Below are positions 6,784 to 7,766 of a DNA stretch of 7,766 nucleotides, one piece after another. How positions within the stretch are numbered: the stretch's first letter is position 1; each line of letters starts with the position of its first letter. This DNA comes from an uncultured Clostridia bacterium (lineage in GTDB: Bacteria; Bacillota; Clostridia; Oscillospirales; Oscillospiraceae), in the NCBI GenBank assembly GCA_945487445.1, contig CALYTU010000074.1, forward strand, positions 1 to 7,766. The letters are read 5' to 3'. The position numbers were made by a program, and so were the translations under genes. Under the pieces are notes generated by a model, which searched no databases, was not told the origin of the DNA, and saw nothing but the letters and a program-made list of their open reading frames with translations.

Positions 6784-7443
6784 ATGAAAATCGCTGAACT
6801 TATGAAAGACAAGGCCTATGTGGCTGATCTGCTGAACGGGCCGTGCGTCCCGAAGGACGCGGCGCGGGACTGCGCTCCACTGAATCCGGACTGGATCGAC
6901 GAGGAGACATCCACCGTCGCCACAGAGGCGTTTCACAGACTGCTGCCTGATGGGATTCCGTATCTGACTTACATCATTGCGGAGCGGAACCCGGACACGA
7001 TGTATGGCAGCATCTGCGTGGATGACAACGCCAAGCGCATGCGCTATTTTGTGGTCTCTATCATTCCGGACACAGAGCATCCCTATGACTACAGCTTTCC
7101 GCTGATCCACCAGATGTGGACCGTCAGCCTGCATTGCTGGGAGCTCATCCGGGCGACCCTCGCTGCGGCCACCAGTGACATGCGCGTCATGCTTGCCAAC
7201 AACCCCATACCGCCGATTCTGAACAATGCCCGTATTGAATGGGTCAGTCTTTACCTCGGCAAGCAGCCCTATCGTGGGATCAGCAGGCTCTCGGAGCAGT
7301 GGACCGAGGCCGAAGACTTTGACAACTGTGAGAACGACGTGCATCTGTATAAGGTCCGGGAGATGGAGGCAAACCCGCTCCTGCAGCGGCTCATCGACGC
7401 ATACGAGGCGGATTATCCGGAGGTGGATCATGGCAAAGCGTAA
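6784..7443 (+). CDS. Unknown soluble protein (219 aa)
   Basis: I do not recognise this protein. It has 219 residues, is soluble and somewhat acidic, with no signal peptide or membrane helix. Visible features are an N-terminal helix (MKIAELMKDKAYVADLLNG), a Cys-containing loop (21-36), a hydrophobic strand-like segment (59-66, PYLTYIIA), another at 88-94 (YFVVSII), and an aromatic-rich helix at 103-126 with MWTVSLHCWELIRATLA. A segment around 141-160 ends in WVSLYLG and the C-terminus is acidic. The mix of strands and helices suggests a single alpha/beta domain. The preferred start is the ATG at 6784 with AAGGA upstream. Its last 14 bases overlap the next gene in another frame, so the two are probably coupled. 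It follows the Fic-fold gene after a 43-base gap, the largest in the window, and may still be in the same transcript. Confidence 0.82.
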   Translation: MKIAELMKDKAYVADLLNGPCVPKDAARDCAPLNPDWIDEETSTVATEAFHRLLPDGIPYLTYIIAERNPDTMYGSICVDDNAKRMRYFVVSIIPDTEHPYDYSFPLIHQMWTVSLHCWELIRATLAAATSDMRVMLANNPIPPILNNARIEWVSLYLGKQPYRGISRLSEQWTEAEDFDNCENDVHLYKVREMEANPLLQRLIDAYEADYPEVDHGKA

Positions 7444-7766
7444 AGAGCCCAAGGGCACAACCATCATTGAATTCAACCACAGCGGCATTCCGGATGACGA
7501 GCTGAAGCCGGAGGAATTTAACGACTACCAGCTGGCCGTTCTGAAAGCGCTCCCTCCGGAGCGGCAGGCACCCATCCGCAGAGGCTGCCCGGTCTCCGTG
7601 ATTGATCTTGCCACGGGAAACCAAATCGCTGCCTTCAACATGCACAACGTGGCTCCCTCAGAGCTTCAGAAAAAGCAGCTTGGAAAGGCCGTGTACGAAG
7701 CCATGCAGCGTTATTTTCAGGACCCGGAGCACGTGAAAAAGTACGAGGCGTGGAAGAAGGAAAAGG
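7430..7766 (+). CDS. Unknown protein, 3' end beyond the window (at least 112 aa)
   Basis: The frame is open from the ATG at 7430 to the right edge, giving 112 complete codons. GGAGGT at 7419-7424 is 5 bases upstream and the start overlaps the end of the 219-residue gene by 14 bases, both supporting this start. The product begins with a basic MAKRKEPKG. It contains a segment DYQLAVLKALPPERQAPIRR (32-51), a strand-like CPVSVIDLATGNQIAAF (53-69), and a charged helical region (from about 77, ELQKKQLGKAVYEAMQRYF) ending in a Lys-rich stretch at the edge. I do not recognise the family, and a function cannot be given from the fragment. Gene order suggests it belongs to the same operon. Confidence 0.75.
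   Translation, partial: MAKRKEPKGTTIIEFNHSGIPDDELKPEEFNDYQLAVLKALPPERQAPIRRGCPVSVIDLATGNQIAAFNMHNVAPSELQKKQLGKAVYEAMQRYFQDPEHVKKYEAWKKEK

Noticed and set aside
6724..7488. A 254-codon open frame on the - strand opposite the 219-residue gene
   Set aside because: It is also in codon register with the + strand gene, crosses two well-packed gene junctions and has no clear family features. It is taken as a shadow.

Overview
The window looks like a piece of an integrative mobile element from a moderately GC-rich, Gram-positive gut-type Firmicute (Clostridia, perhaps Oscillospiraceae or a relative). The reasons are strong AGGAGG-type ribosome binding sites before nearly every gene, a Tn916/Tn1549-style large serine recombinase, and gene content typical of such elements. 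The lineage is inferred from style; there is no rRNA or taxonomic marker here.

All genes lie on the + strand and are packed end to end, with overlaps or gaps of at most about 43 bases, so this reads as one operon running through both window edges. In order: (1) a large serine recombinase, reading frame open to the left edge, stop at 2109; (2) a helical protein of unknown function (2113-2922); (3) a 50-residue mini-gene overlapping its end (2903-3055); (4) a 261-residue protein with a proline-rich N-terminus (3071-3856); (5) a 117-residue protein (3856-4209); (6) an 836-residue Fic-fold protein with a C-terminal array of predicted winged-helix units (4230-6740); (7) a 219-residue unknown protein (6784-7443); (8) the first 112 codons of another unknown protein (7430 to the right edge). 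No RNA gene, CRISPR array, insertion-sequence end, attachment site or terminator was recognised, and no gene-free stretch exceeds about 45 bases.

Two features make this more than an ordinary integrase locus. First, the recombinase has no cysteine zinc-ribbon after its DNA-binding domain; it carries instead a C-terminal domain that recurs in protein 4 and makes up nearly all of protein 5. A 33-residue core aligns without gaps in all three. The mini-gene ends in a short motif that resembles the leading edge of that domain. This suggests a recombinase working with dedicated partner proteins built from the same module, perhaps as DNA-binding or directionality subunits. Second, the Fic protein keeps an inhibitory-type motif but has lost the catalytic histidine and a glycine of the Fic signature, and has gained a repeated 155-residue C-terminal unit. 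It therefore looks like a pseudo-enzyme turned DNA-binding regulator.

A working model, which is inference only, is a transfer or integration module in which the recombinase, two partner proteins sharing its C-terminal domain, and a Fic-derived regulator are co-expressed and translationally coupled. All domain assignments come from reading the sequence, not from a database search.
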